A stretch of DNA of 24,859 bases from CAZLWA01 sp964563165 (GCA_964563165.1 CAZLWA010000092.1:1-24859), one strand, 5' to 3'; shown: positions 7,801 to 15,796, counted from the stretch's first letter. Notes: generated by a model from the letters alone, not told the origin. Program-made: numbers and translations.

Positions 7801-10365
7801 CGTAAAGCTCCCCGATCCCGTACCATACACATCATGCGCTCCCGCACCGCCGGTCAAAACAATTTTTCCGGCGCCTGTATGATCACCTGAATTGAAAATA
7901 TTTTTGTTAACGTCGAGCGTAAATCCTGCATCGGCTAATGTGCTTCCGTTATTGATGACCAAACTGTCGCCCAGAGTGCGCGTTGCGTCTAATGTGACGG
8001 TCGCATTCGTCATGTTTAAAATCAAAGTCTTAGTTCCTGCGCCGCTGAATTCAGTGCTGGCGGCCGAGGCATTGATCACTTTGCTGCTCGCCCCTTGGTA
8101 TTCGATGGCGTACGGATTCGCACCTGCGATGGCGCCGGTCATGATACCGCTGGCATCGGTATTTGTTCGGATTATTTTCGAACCGGAAGCCATGGTTAGA
8201 TTAGCACCGCAGATAAGCGTACCTGCGTTAAGCGTCAGTGATCCTCTGACGGTATTATTAGCGCCTTGCAGAGTCTTGTTGCCGCCCGTAGAAATAGTAA
8301 GATTGCCCCAGCCGGATGCCGTCGGGCAGTTCACAAGCGTACCGGTAGCCCCGGCGCTGTTTCCGTTAAACAGAACGGTGCTCGCCGCGTCGATCGAATA
8401 GGTGGCGAATCCCGACGGAAAATTATTAGTGCCATTCGTAGTATTGGGAATAGTCAACGTGCCTGCCGCGCCGATTGTGAGAGTTCCGGCTCCTACACTT
8501 ATGAAAGTGTTATTGCCGTTCAATCGGAAATCGCCTGCGGTAATAGTAACATTTCCGTCGGTTGAAAGAGCGACGGCATTCAATTGCACAAAACGATTAT
8601 TACCGGATGGATTATTGATCGTAAAATTCTTATACACATGGCTTCCGCCGGCGTTTTGGTTAAGCGCCATATCAAATCCCTGCGAGGATCCGTCCCTAGT
8701 GCTTACGCCGTCGCCGAATACGAATGTAGACCAGTTGACAGTCGTACTTGCACCCGCCGTACCGGAAATATTCGCGGCGGCTGACGGATCTCCTTGTGTG
8801 GTGGTCCTTAAGGTTACGCCGCCTCCGGTCGTGGCCAAAGGATTCTTGAAGGTGATCGTTCCGCCGGTCAGATTGACGATGCCGCGATTCAAATTCATCA
8901 GCGACGCGCCGCCGCCGACTGTAAAAGTATCAGCAGGATTGATATTGAACGCTCCGCCCGTCATAGCAAAATAAGCATTCCGATCATTGAGGGTGTATTG
9001 CCCATTCATATTGAGTGTTCCGCTCATGATAACCAGCGAATCATAACTGGTTGACAGGTTATTTCCGCCTTCCGTCATGACCGCATTGCCGTCTCCGATA
9101 TTAAGCGTTCCGCCGTCGATCCGCACGACGGTTGGCAACGTAGGATTGGCGCCGCCGTTCGGCCAGCCGAAACCGCCGGCGCTGCCCGCATCCAGCCCGG
9201 CTGAAACCGTTCCGCCGAATAAGTTTAATCTTCCGCCGTTACCCATCGTCATGGTTCCGCCCGCAAAAACGGTGGCCGTCGATCCGGAAGGCAGGGTTAG
9301 GGTGCCTGTGACAGTCAAATTACCCGTCGTAAGATTTCCCAGTGTAACGGTTCCTCCCGTGCAGACAAAAGTTCCGCCGGCGGCAATCGTCGTACTGCCT
9401 TGAAGCGACGGGCCTCCTACAGTAATACTCCCTGACGTAATGGAATCGCTCGAGGTCCCGCCATGATTGAATGCCACGACAAAGCCCCCTGAAGCAGGAG
9501 TTCCTGTCTCAAAAGCCCCGCCGTAAATATTAATTTGTCCGCTAATGGTGGTGGTCCGGTTTGCAGTCAAAGCTACGGTATTATCCAAAGCACGTACGGT
9601 GCCTTGAACGATCGTAAAGCCGACATTAACATTGTAATTTACGCCGAGGTTGCTGTTCAAAATGTAGGTGCCGCTATTGTCGTGATAATAAAGGCCAACG
9701 GTAAAAGTGGGCGCCACGCCTGCTGTCACCGCGCTGGCCGCCGCAGAAAATCCGGCTGATTGATTGGCGATAATCGTAGTGGCCGTATTTTTATTGTAGG
9801 TGACTCCGCGAATGACCCATGTCGGGCTTCCGCTTTCGCTGATGACCATGTTGTTCGCGCCGGTGAATTGCAAGGTCACAAAACGGTTGACGGTCACCGT
9901 CGAATTAAGATCGATGGTGCCCGCATTGCTTAAGTTGCCTTGAATAGCAAAAATGTGGGTCCGGGCCGTCGGTGTGCCGGGAATAGAAGTTTGTATGACG
10001 CCATTCGAATTGACTGTAACATCTCCGGTAACGGTAATAGTACGATTCCCTCCTACGGTAACGTCACAGGGAAATTCAAGAGTCCCGGCTGTACCTCCGC
10101 CAACCGTGATGGCGCCCAGTGACGCCAATGTCGTAAAGTTGAAATCTAAACTAATGGTAAATCCGCCCGTAATAATGGCGGTATCGTTTGCGGCTGTTTC
10201 GCCGGGAAAGGTTGAAGTTCCGCCGCTGCTATGCACGGCGGTCCAATTGCCTGGCACGTTCCAGTTGCCGGTTGCTGCCGCGGTAAAAACGTCAAGAGCG
10301 TATGCAGCCGAGTTGAGCATAAGCAGGCTTAGCAAAGCAATGACTGATGCAGTAACTTTTTTCAT
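1885..10365 (-). CDS. Giant T9SS-sorted beta-solenoid surface protein (2826 aa)
   Basis: This exported protein is probably displayed on the outer membrane. I start it at ATG 10365: AAGGA lies 8 nt upstream, and the protein then begins with a clean Sec signal (MKK, hydrophobic 8-17, cleavage after AYA at 21-23). An ATG 96 nt further upstream would bury that signal. The body is Gly/Thr/Ser/Asn-rich short beta repeats typical of right-handed beta-solenoids. They fall into three super-repeats that open with a GNW/GDW...W motif (about residues 33, 1080 and 1970) and close with an FPVG/WPVG...Y-T/R-P block (about 930, 1830 and 2465). Next come a Fn3-like stem starting at LPVELAYFKA (about 2610) and the type A sorting domain (NYPNPFNPSTT near 2734, VYNILGQE, ending RKMMLIK). 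The ligand is unknown. The closest relative in the window is the protein at 19147-23964. Confidence 0.9.
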   Translation of the reverse strand: MKKVTASVIALLSLLMLNSAAYALDVFTAAATGNWNVPGNWTAVHSSGGTSTFPGETAANDTAIITGGFTISLDFNFTTLASLGAITVGGGTAGTLEFPCDVTVGGNRTITVTGDVTVNSNGVIQTSIPGTPTARTHIFAIQGNLSNAGTIDLNSTVTVNRFVTLQFTGANNMVISESGSPTWVIRGVTYNKNTATTIIANQSAGFSAAASAVTAGVAPTFTVGLYYHDNSGTYILNSNLGVNYNVNVGFTIVQGTVRALDNTVALTANRTTTISGQINIYGGAFETGTPASGGFVVAFNHGGTSSDSITSGSITVGGPSLQGSTTIAAGGTFVCTGGTVTLGNLTTGNLTVTGTLTLPSGSTATVFAGGTMTMGNGGRLNLFGGTVSAGLDAGSAGGFGWPNGGANPTLPTVVRIDGGTLNIGDGNAVMTEGGNNLSTSYDSLVIMSGTLNMNGQYTLNDRNAYFAMTGGAFNINPADTFTVGGGASLMNLNRGIVNLTGGTITFKNPLATTGGGVTLRTTTQGDPSAAANISGTAGASTTVNWSTFVFGDGVSTRDGSSQGFDMALNQNAGGSHVYKNFTINNPSGNNRFVQLNAVALSTDGNVTITAGDFRLNGNNTFISVGAGTLTIGAAGTLTIPNTTNGTNNFPSGFATYSIDAASTVLFNGNSAGATGTLVNCPTASGWGNLTISTGGNKTLQGANNTVRGSLTLNAGTLICGANLTMASGSKIIRTNTDASGIMTGAIAGANPYAIEYQGASSKVINASAASTEFSGAGTKTLILNMTNATVTLDATRTLGDSLVINNGSTLADAGFTLDVNKNIFNSGDHTGAGKIVLTGGAGAHDVYGTGSGSFTNLELNDANNATMNADSMTINGTLTLTTGKIDIGDNALIFGGSATVSVSSPGSSKMIQVSGLSSATGITKNFSGTGSFTWPVGVSGEYTPATLNVTQTGASGTITVVAVHDSVPTKTNIGGFAPALVYFWRASSTGFSNLRVKHIYTYDNADSSVLGAVSNWVPGRYSSLTTSWSTEQASNINGASGANTIVFDGNGAGFITTVDGDFTAGQTSPFNDAFGTVTAFFSRHPVGDWNDALSWSNVGYHDSTAASSSPGPNSPVKIQMGDSIYVINTGRTCASLVDSGVLHITSTALTGHNFGTVTGTGKLTIDGATFPGGNYTALLSSTGGTVEWSGGTYTIPNSPTLYRNMLITGAGIKTFFNSGLSISGNVTISGGTKVNLASSAVGNITLTGAAAGGGNLTITGTGDTLRFPNITARTITISGNVTVGSGAAFDVSTSGATVANSLIISGSLINDGTFDMSPGGGRTSKVTFSGTTSASITGTTAAKTNFEQLVVNKGSGVSADTSKILDVNSNVFTISGSAGGPQKPLALLRGTFKLTSQGSSPAVDLSTGGGNFSIPGGTRLWVNGGTVQLSSAGTDGVYMKGSLKVSAGSVNIGTLAAGATNELQYDSTAAFVEVIGTGVLRVGANLRANGGTIFKFTMSGDSVVVGRFSISANDVFQISNNAASNFTMTGGVLDLRRFANNQNIINIGTLVTSTVTGGTVHLFDPSLVSAANAQITTTGGSVPLYNLSIGPANTFTGNISQTAALVIKNNFTLNVNAGGTFRTHNGGANFNLSIGGNFTRTQGNFNNNGTGAAIVTFNGSTGTSPQIISGSITVTNLTLNNTAAGHDTIQLAAGTDLTVGGNWTTTAGKFDAITNKRLVTFTSAAVNQSISGSTTFNNLTINNSFGGTGVTVSSGTLTVDSVLTFTNGILAIGTNALVLNDTLSTAIQGGTRYSGRMIQTNGSAADVGVTKAYPAYAQDFTFPVGTGTIYTPARIFISNAGATPAAGTVTVIPVASAHPNVTGGGSNILDYYWTVSKTGFAADIQDTLVFDYKNATTTGTYATYVGAYFVPFTWQSGTGAPANATVVMADDPTPFANDSTITYANPGPSVLQADYTAGQVAEFGAVTTFYSVANGNWNAAATWSTNGFDTAPTLTTPTASSPIVIGNGRTVSVTGATAITVGSVLFDSHNGSTAGPGILNITGTSVSHSIGTVSGVGTLILNPAAGGAAGGVPQLPTGTYTNFVAKDSGTITYGGVTSFTLPGTLTNYNELVFINSTTKSLNSNITIARDLRVTAGVLRMFGNTMNAVSGTGDSLVLASGAAIQDSGTNTFPTNFGTYAFDVGSRFFYNMDNNQTIGGATYGKLYLTALTGARVKTLAGNITTDSLIVGDRVTLDVSTNNYNITASNHVRLVFNNRSLLTLRNSTVTLNGTAYQTFVTALNPTAVTFNNLTINNAAGVTFLDTNQAITVNGVLSINSGTLSLTGAPSVTPNSWTLAGTVTYPGGTGSIIGDSANLTINGSGALDTLKFNTTGTAYVRTLNNLTINRTGGSGKLTFVAGTNDSLNVAGTLTLTKGIMKMGFGNMLKYKNAAAGIVGGDTTAYVDGKMAIRFPASVDAFREFPVGSGVFYRPIKVRGLSTATPPTVRVEIIPRGATITTAPAEITGTSITRFYRVDLIGGNAFTADTLVLSFRTNSIDSEGVASPDSLRILRSTDSLNWAYIGGAITKSAGYFTLAPAGKDSGTTANIIYGNESSGAGGAYYVIASIAAGNTLPVELAYFKALPVEGKVRLEWRTESEVENAYWFVDRKEITDEELANMSSEGKLGPTQNEYKTVMRIRGQGTKTSATDYVQVDADVQAGMAYAYRLADVAYDGSLKYHDEVVLRTQLPKQFSLKPNYPNPFNPSTTIKYELPLSAKVTLKVYNILGQEIATLADNGTMSAGFHEAVWNGLNKYNQSVASGIYIYRITAAAINGNDRFTQTRKMMLIK

Positions 10366-10472
10366 GAATCCGTTCCTTGGTTTGGGTTCTATTTTTATTC
10401 TAAAATTTTCCTTATCAAGTTTTTCGCAAGAAAATCCCTCAGTTAAAGCTGAATTTTTCATATGTGCTTGAA

Positions 10473-10490
10473 TTAATTGAATTCAATTAA
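10473..10490. promoter_or_regulatory. Perfect 18-bp palindrome in the leader of the giant gene
   Basis: TTAATTGAA followed by TTCAATTAA is a gapless perfect palindrome. It lies about 16-33 nt downstream of the predicted transcription start (about 10506) and about 108 nt before the start codon. It could be an operator for a dimeric repressor or an RNA hairpin. The AT-richness makes chance possible. Confidence 0.35.
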
Positions 10491-10512
10491 CGAAACAAAG
10501 CAAACATCCTTA

Positions 10513-10541
10513 ATTATAAAAAAACAATGGCGTGAAGTCAA
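10513..10541 (-). promoter_or_regulatory. Sigma70-type promoter of the 2826-aa surface protein
   Basis: On the minus strand TTGACT (10541-10536) is separated by 17 nt from a consensus TATAAT (10518-10513). The expected transcription start is near 10506, giving a leader of roughly 140 nt. The hexamers and spacing are close to ideal, and no other candidate in the gap compares. Confidence 0.75.
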
Positions 10542-10562
10542 TGTTTTTTTAAACTTTCCAGC

Positions 10563-10639
10563 AGGTTAATCAGAGGTATTAACCTATGAGTTTTACCGAT
10601 TAGGACAAAAAACGGTCAAGAAATCTATGGTCAAAAGCT
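10563..10639. repeat. Shared upstream element, copy 1, with an AGGTTAAT inverted repeat
   Basis: From AACCT at 10581 to AAAGCTG at about 10639 this segment matches the segment at 15797-15858. Shared blocks in order are AACCT, AGTTTTAC, GAT, ACAA, AAACGGTCA and AAAGCTG. It begins about 40 bp upstream of the -35 box of the giant gene. Its promoter-proximal edge overlaps a perfect inverted repeat AGGTTAAT (10563-10570) / ATTAACCT (10578-10585), which is not present in the second copy. Confidence 0.55.
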
Positions 10640-10713
10640 GGGATAGTTACATTCTCGAGTCTTTTGATCGTCGCGGCATCTGCAAATTCCGAGCCGGTAA
10701 GCCTTTTGCCGTA

Positions 10714-10750
10714 AATAAAAAATCCCGACACGCTAATCGCATCGGGATTT
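10714..10750 (-). terminator. Intrinsic terminator of the 1600-aa surface protein
   Basis: On the minus strand AAATCCCGA (10750-10742), a 13-nt loop and TCGGGATTT (10728-10720) form a perfect 9-bp stem followed by TTTATT. It lies 26 nt past the stop codon. It closely resembles the terminator of the other leftward giant gene: both carry CGCATCGGGATTT on the plus strand. Confidence 0.82.
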
Positions 10751-10775
10751 GTTTTAGAGAAATGCATTTCGAAAA

Positions 10776-13700
10776 TTACTTAAGAAGCGTCATTTTACTC
10801 GTCTTTACGAATTTGTCTTTACCGTTGATCACCGTCGCGATCATCCGGTAAAAATAAATTCCCGTCGAGACCGCATCGCTCCTGTTATTCCGGCCGTTCC
10901 AAACCACCGAATGAAACCCCGCCGGCATTTCTTTACTGACCAACTCCGTAACTTCCTGGCCAAGAATGTTGTAGACCTTTATCGAAACTTTGGACGCAAA
11001 CGGTAACTCGAACCTTATTGTCGTCGTGGGGTTGAACGGATTAGGATAATTGGGATGCAATGAAAATTTATGCGGCACGCCAAAGCTGACAACCTCAATC
11101 TTATGATATGCAATGGCTCCGTCATACGCTACGTCGGCCAATCGGTAAGCATACTTTTTATTAATTTCAACTTGCTTGTCTTTGACTAAATAGTCTGTGG
11201 CGCTCGTTTTGGTGCCCTGGCCCCTGAGCGTCGATAATCTTTTGAAAGTCAAAAGGGATTTGAGGATTTCAATATCTTCCGTATTCTGGCCGTCCGCAAT
11301 TTCAGCCTTTTCAAGGATCCAATATGCATTCTCAATTTCGCTTTCGGTTCTCCACTCCAATTCTATTCCATCGCTGACCTGCTCACCTTTGAAGAAAGCC
11401 AATTCTACCGGCAGCGAAACATCCAATCCGCCGGAGGGCGTATTGACCGTTTCTACGGACGTGTAGGCACTCGCTTTAGCGGGATTTACCGTGCCTTGTA
11501 TGTTCGCCGCGGAGTCAATGACGACCGTGACAGCTGTTGCATTGCCGATAGTGACGCTGGCGGGAATGACCACTTTCAGAATACTGCCGCTTGAAGTAAC
11601 CGAGCTTGACGCCGTACCGTTCACTTTAACTAAAGATGAACTAATACTCCCCGGTATAGAAGCCGTGGAATTAAAATTGAGAAATAAAGTATCCGTTGTC
11701 GGAAGATTAATATTCATCGCTCCTCTGAAGCCCGTATTGAAAGCCCACGTCCATTGTTGCGCCACATTGATCTGATTGGAGCTCAGTGTCGAAACACTTA
11801 AACTATTAATTGTTGTTCTGGTCGCTTGAATAACATAATTGGGGCTGGTCCCTGGATTCGGTTGAGCGCTCGTTGCCACTTGAAGTGCATGCGTACTTGA
11901 ATCCGGAGGGTTGACAATTCCTGCACCCGTACTAAAAACCAGTGTAATCGTCGCACCGGTGAAAGTCGTTGGAGTGGTAATGGTAACAATTCTCGTTCCG
12001 CTGTTGGTTGTGACGGCGGAGGCGTTGGTGCCATTGACGGTTATGTTAGAAGTTGCAATACTAGCGGGAACTGTAGTTCCTATCGGAAAAGTCACACTAA
12101 TAGTCCCACTTCCCGCGGTAATTGTGAGCGAATCTCTGAAAACGACAGTGTATACCCCAATCATATTAACCGTATCTGTATTGGCTCCTAAAGATACCGA
12201 ATTAAAAGTTACAGATGGCGCATTAGTAATCGAGTAAGAATTACTTGTCACAGCCCCCGTTTCCACGGAAGTCGCAACGGTCACGGTGTAATTACCGGCA
12301 ACGGGATTTGTAATTCCACGAAGCTTTACTATCACCGAACCGCTATTGCCAATGGTGACGGAGGCAGGAACAATAACGGTTACAGCCTGTCCGCTTACAG
12401 TGGCTGCATTGGTTGCCACACTGTTCACAGTGTCCACCAATCCGGCACCCGTAACGTCAGCTCCTGAAGGAAAAGTAACCGTAATCGTACTGGTTCCGGC
12501 AAGCAGGCGCCCATTGGCTCCGGTATTGAAAGAAACGGTGTAAATAACATTAGCCGCGCTGGGAACGAACGAGCTGGTAGTGACGTTTGAAATGGTCGTC
12601 GTTGTTGAAGTCGCCGAGGTTGAATATTGAGGCGAAGTTGCCGCCGGTTCGCCGCCCCCGCCCGCTTTCGAAGAGCTCACGGTCAACGTCCAATTTGAAG
12701 CTACTGTTGTAGGATTCAATATTCCGGACGAAGAAGAAATTGAAACGGTAGCACTGACGAGATTGAAAAGAAACACGGGTGTCAGGACGGCTAACGTCTG
12801 GCCCGAGCCCGTAGCGCTCGATGTGAGATTCGTTCCATTAACAGTAATGAGCGACCCTGCAATCGACGAAGGAACTACAGTATTGGTCGGGAAAGAAATA
12901 AGAATCGTATCTCCCACAGCCAGCGTTCCCGAAGAACCGGGGGTAAATTTAATCGTGTAAGCGGCAGAGCCGTTCACTGTATTGGGTGAATTCGTAACTT
13001 GCGTAACGGTGAGAGCCGCCGATGCCGCCAAGGTCAAATTACCGGTCTGTGTCGAAAGAACATTTTCAGCGTCGGTTGAAACCTGAACCTGGAAATTTCC
13101 CGCCGTTCCGCCGTTTGTCAATCCGACAGATGAATTGAACGTAACTGTCACCTCAGTACTTGCGGGAAGGGTAACGCCGTTGGGAACGACAACCTTGATA
13201 GTCCCGCCCGCTCCGGAAGTTACAACCCTGACTGCGGGGCATGCGGTTCCATTGACGCTCACATTGGCCGCCGTAATACTGGAGGGAACAACCGTGCCGC
13301 CGGAAGTGAACATAATAGTAATCGAATCCGATCCTGCGCTTGTGCCGCCGACTAATTTGCCTGCCGTCCCCGGCGTAAAAAGAATTTGGTAAGCGGCATT
13401 GGATTGGTTAATAACGTTCGGTGTAGCAGTGACAGTTCCCGCTGTGACACTGGTTGCGTTCGCTACAATGCTGTAGGCCGGAGAAGTCACGAGAGCGGGC
13501 TGAGTTGTGGTAGACACTGTCAGCGTATAAAAAGTAGTTGAAGGAACAGACGGATTTGCGATTCCGGCCGCGGACGCGAATATGATCGTCGCAAATGTCT
13601 TGTTATTGCTGCCAACGAAAATATCCACCTGGCGCAAAGCCTGGCTGACGCTGACAGAAGTAACCGTTTGGCCGGTACCTCCGGCCAATGTAACATTCCC

Positions 13701-15578
13701 GGCCGTTATGGATGCGGGTAAAGACGTTCCTTCGGGAAAAACCACACGGATGTGGTCTCCGCTTGACAGATTGTTTACGCTTCCGCAATAAATAGAATCT
13801 CCGGCAGTTTGGTTGACTCCCGCATTAGTAAGTCCGACTCTTGAGATAGTCACGGGAGCTGCTGCGGTAACTGCGTAACTGAATGACGGGATCGACGAAG
13901 TTTCCACGGAGGAATACATATTCGCCGTGTAAGTTGCCTCTGCCGGATTGGTCACCGCATTGATCACCAGACTAACAGCTCCGCTATTCTGGATACTGAC
14001 GGAACTTTTTGAAGTAACAAAGACGCTGTCGTTACGCCGCCTTATCGTCGAATCCGTTACACCATTGATCGTTCCCGTCAAACTGCCATAGCCGGTACCC
14101 GAAGGAAAGATGACAATGATCGAATCATTTCCTGTTACAAGTCTTCCGTTGCTGCCGGTCGAAAAACTGAAAGTGTAACTTACATTGGTCGCGGCGGGCG
14201 TGACACTGCTCAAAGAGACATTGGATTGGCCCAAGGTACTTGTTGCGGCGGAAATATTATAAGGGTTAGATGTCTGCTGCGGATCGATCTGAGAACCGCT
14301 TCCATTTACCGTTTTCACGGTCAATGTGTAATTGCCGCTGCCGGCCGGATTTTGTATGTTGGCTCCCGAAGAGAACGTGATGTTGACGGTATTACTGTTA
14401 CTAACGGCGAGGGGCGTCATGATCGCCACGCGCAAACCGCTTACGGTAATTCCCGCCGCATTATCGCTGAATCCGTTCGAAGTGATCGTGACGTTGCTCG
14501 TTGCGATCGTCGACGGCACGACCGTCGAAGAAGAAAATGTTACAATAAAACTATCCGTGTTTGCGGCCATCGCCCCCGAGGTACTCACAACAAAATCAAG
14601 TCCGTAGGATGAGAAGTCATTAGCCTGCGAACTCGACAGCGTAATTGCACTGAACGAAAGCACGGTACTGGCGGAAATCGAATATCCGGCCGAATTCACA
14701 TCCGTCGTTTCGGATGACGTGTGAACGGCAATGACTTTTCCTGATCCGTTCGTCGGATTGACCAAGCCCGACCCTGACGAAAAGAAAACGGTTACGCCTC
14801 CATTATTATCTACATTTAATGGACAGGTTATGCTTACCACACGTGTAGATGAATTACCGGATGCCGTTGCAGATGTCCCATTAACAGTGACGCCGGAAAT
14901 GGACGTATTCGGAACCGTCGTTCCGGAAGGGAACGTCAAAGTAATCGTGGAGCTTGTCGTGAGAAATCCTCCTGAACCGGTACTAAATCCAATCGTGTAA
15001 GCCGCTGCAATCGATTCCACGGAAGGATTGGGTGTAACGGCTGCCTGGGTTACGGTTGACGTCGTCGAAGCGATGGTATAAGTATTTGAAGTAGTCGGCG
15101 TCGGCTCCGCAGATGTGAATGCCGATACAGTATAGGTTGTGGCCGTGCCGGGATTACGGATCTGAGCCGTGGAGGAAATAACGATGGTCGCAGTTCCGCC
15201 ATTTTTCGCAATGTCGACCGGAGTCGTAATGGTTACCGCCTGGCCGGATACCGATACATTATTGGCCACCGTTCCATTAATGGTTACCAAGGAAGGTGAA
15301 ATAGATGCAGGAACGCCGGTCTCAGAGCCGAAAGTTATAGTGATCGTTCCGACCCCTGCGTTTAAATCCGTTGTTCCGTTTCCGGTCGTCCAAATAAAAG
15401 TATATTGACCGTACTGATTAGTACCGTCAGGCGATGGATTCCCGGTTACCGATATCGTGCCGGCTGCGGCCACAGCCAATTGCGACAACAACATCGAAAA
15501 ACAAACCGCAGTAAATAAGAGTCGTATGTATTTTTTTATCACACTTCCCCGGAATAGCGTCGCCGTAAACCTCTTCAT
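10776..15578 (-). CDS. T9SS-sorted surface protein with about ten Ig-like modules (1600 aa)
   Basis: This exported protein is probably an adhesin- or surface-layer-like stalk; its role is inferred only from architecture. I start it at ATG 15578: AGAGGA lies about 10 nt upstream, and the N-terminus is then a basic segment (residues 2-19), a hydrophobic core (about 20-38) and a cleavage-like AVA/AAA. A GTG 81 nt upstream would bury the signal. The body to about residue 1380 is a tandem series of about ten modules of 110-150 aa. Each shows the order YT-hydrophobic-F-TG, GxL, TI-x-V-x-FPSGT, VPxSI, VNGT, then NP and TSxE before the next module. The 1600 aa end with a Fn3-like stem at VSLPVELAFFKG and the type A sorting domain (NYPNPFNPTTT, VYNILGQEV, ending SKMTLLK). 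It lacks the GNW modules of the neighbouring giant. Confidence 0.9.
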   Translation of the reverse strand: MKRFTATLFRGSVIKKYIRLLFTAVCFSMLLSQLAVAAAGTISVTGNPSPDGTNQYGQYTFIWTTGNGTTDLNAGVGTITITFGSETGVPASISPSLVTINGTVANNVSVSGQAVTITTPVDIAKNGGTATIVISSTAQIRNPGTATTYTVSAFTSAEPTPTTSNTYTIASTTSTVTQAAVTPNPSVESIAAAYTIGFSTGSGGFLTTSSTITLTFPSGTTVPNTSISGVTVNGTSATASGNSSTRVVSITCPLNVDNNGGVTVFFSSGSGLVNPTNGSGKVIAVHTSSETTDVNSAGYSISASTVLSFSAITLSSSQANDFSSYGLDFVVSTSGAMAANTDSFIVTFSSSTVVPSTIATSNVTITSNGFSDNAAGITVSGLRVAIMTPLAVSNSNTVNITFSSGANIQNPAGSGNYTLTVKTVNGSGSQIDPQQTSNPYNISAATSTLGQSNVSLSSVTPAATNVSYTFSFSTGSNGRLVTGNDSIIVIFPSGTGYGSLTGTINGVTDSTIRRRNDSVFVTSKSSVSIQNSGAVSLVINAVTNPAEATYTANMYSSVETSSIPSFSYAVTAAAPVTISRVGLTNAGVNQTAGDSIYCGSVNNLSSGDHIRVVFPEGTSLPASITAGNVTLAGGTGQTVTSVSVSQALRQVDIFVGSNNKTFATIIFASAAGIANPSVPSTTFYTLTVSTTTQPALVTSPAYSIVANATSVTAGTVTATPNVINQSNAAYQILFTPGTAGKLVGGTSAGSDSITIMFTSGGTVVPSSITAANVSVNGTACPAVRVVTSGAGGTIKVVVPNGVTLPASTEVTVTFNSSVGLTNGGTAGNFQVQVSTDAENVLSTQTGNLTLAASAALTVTQVTNSPNTVNGSAAYTIKFTPGSSGTLAVGDTILISFPTNTVVPSSIAGSLITVNGTNLTSSATGSGQTLAVLTPVFLFNLVSATVSISSSSGILNPTTVASNWTLTVSSSKAGGGGEPAATSPQYSTSATSTTTTISNVTTSSFVPSAANVIYTVSFNTGANGRLLAGTSTITVTFPSGADVTGAGLVDTVNSVATNAATVSGQAVTVIVPASVTIGNSGSVIVKLRGITNPVAGNYTVTVATSVETGAVTSNSYSITNAPSVTFNSVSLGANTDTVNMIGVYTVVFRDSLTITAGSGTISVTFPIGTTVPASIATSNITVNGTNASAVTTNSGTRIVTITTPTTFTGATITLVFSTGAGIVNPPDSSTHALQVATSAQPNPGTSPNYVIQATRTTINSLSVSTLSSNQINVAQQWTWAFNTGFRGAMNINLPTTDTLFLNFNSTASIPGSISSSLVKVNGTASSSVTSSGSILKVVIPASVTIGNATAVTVVIDSAANIQGTVNPAKASAYTSVETVNTPSGGLDVSLPVELAFFKGEQVSDGIELEWRTESEIENAYWILEKAEIADGQNTEDIEILKSLLTFKRLSTLRGQGTKTSATDYLVKDKQVEINKKYAYRLADVAYDGAIAYHKIEVVSFGVPHKFSLHPNYPNPFNPTTTIRFELPFASKVSIKVYNILGQEVTELVSKEMPAGFHSVVWNGRNNRSDAVSTGIYFYRMIATVINGKDKFVKTSKMTLLK

Positions 15579-15625
15579 TCTTTCGACATCCTCTGAGTGG
15601 ATGAATCTATATTTATTATTTTTTT

Positions 15626-15692
15626 CACGAACATTTCCCCAGCTCACCGGGGTTAACACCTAACGCTGCTGAAAAGCCAAAAGCCTTTCGTG
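15626..15692 (-). other. Potentially structured 5' leader of the 1600-aa protein
   Basis: Within the predicted leader of about 130 nt, minus-strand CACGAA (15692-15687) can pair with TTCGTG (15631-15626). They enclose competing inner stems CAGC/GCTG, GTTA/TAAC and CCCC/GGGG (15652-15649 with 15640-15637). The closing stem is followed by an A-rich stretch, not a T tract, so it is not a terminator. It fits no riboswitch family that I recognise. Confidence 0.3.
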
Positions 15693-15715
15693 CGCCTTAC
15701 TTCCCATCGAATATA

Positions 15716-15744
15716 AGTATACAAAAATGCACACGCGGATGCAA
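15716..15744 (-). promoter_or_regulatory. Sigma70-type promoter of the 1600-aa surface protein
   Basis: On the minus strand TTGCAT (15744-15739), a 17-nt spacer and TATACT (15721-15716) make a good promoter with a start expected near 15709. The 17-nt spacing is the same as for the promoter of the neighbouring giant gene. Confidence 0.7.
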
Positions 15745-15796
15745 TTCTTTTTGAATTTTCTAAAAAAGTTCTTGCCCGGACGGCATTGACGGATCG

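Noticed and set aside
10366..10461. A longer N-terminus for the giant gene starting at 10461
   Set aside because: It would place 32 mostly charged residues before a complete Sec signal peptide and has no Shine-Dalgarno, while the ATG at 10365 has AAGGA at 8 nt.
2191..10471. Many long plus-strand frames opposite the giant gene (up to about 190 codons)
   Set aside because: They are mirror frames produced by the Thr/Gly/Ser/Val-rich codon pattern of the sense gene. They lack ribosome binding sites, their residue composition is implausible, and the sense strand has an unbroken 2826-aa frame with a signal peptide.
15626..15692. Cyclic di-GMP or other known riboswitch in the leader of the 1600-aa gene
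   Set aside because: The order of conserved blocks of the c-di-GMP-I motif and of other classes I know is not present; only generic stems can be drawn.
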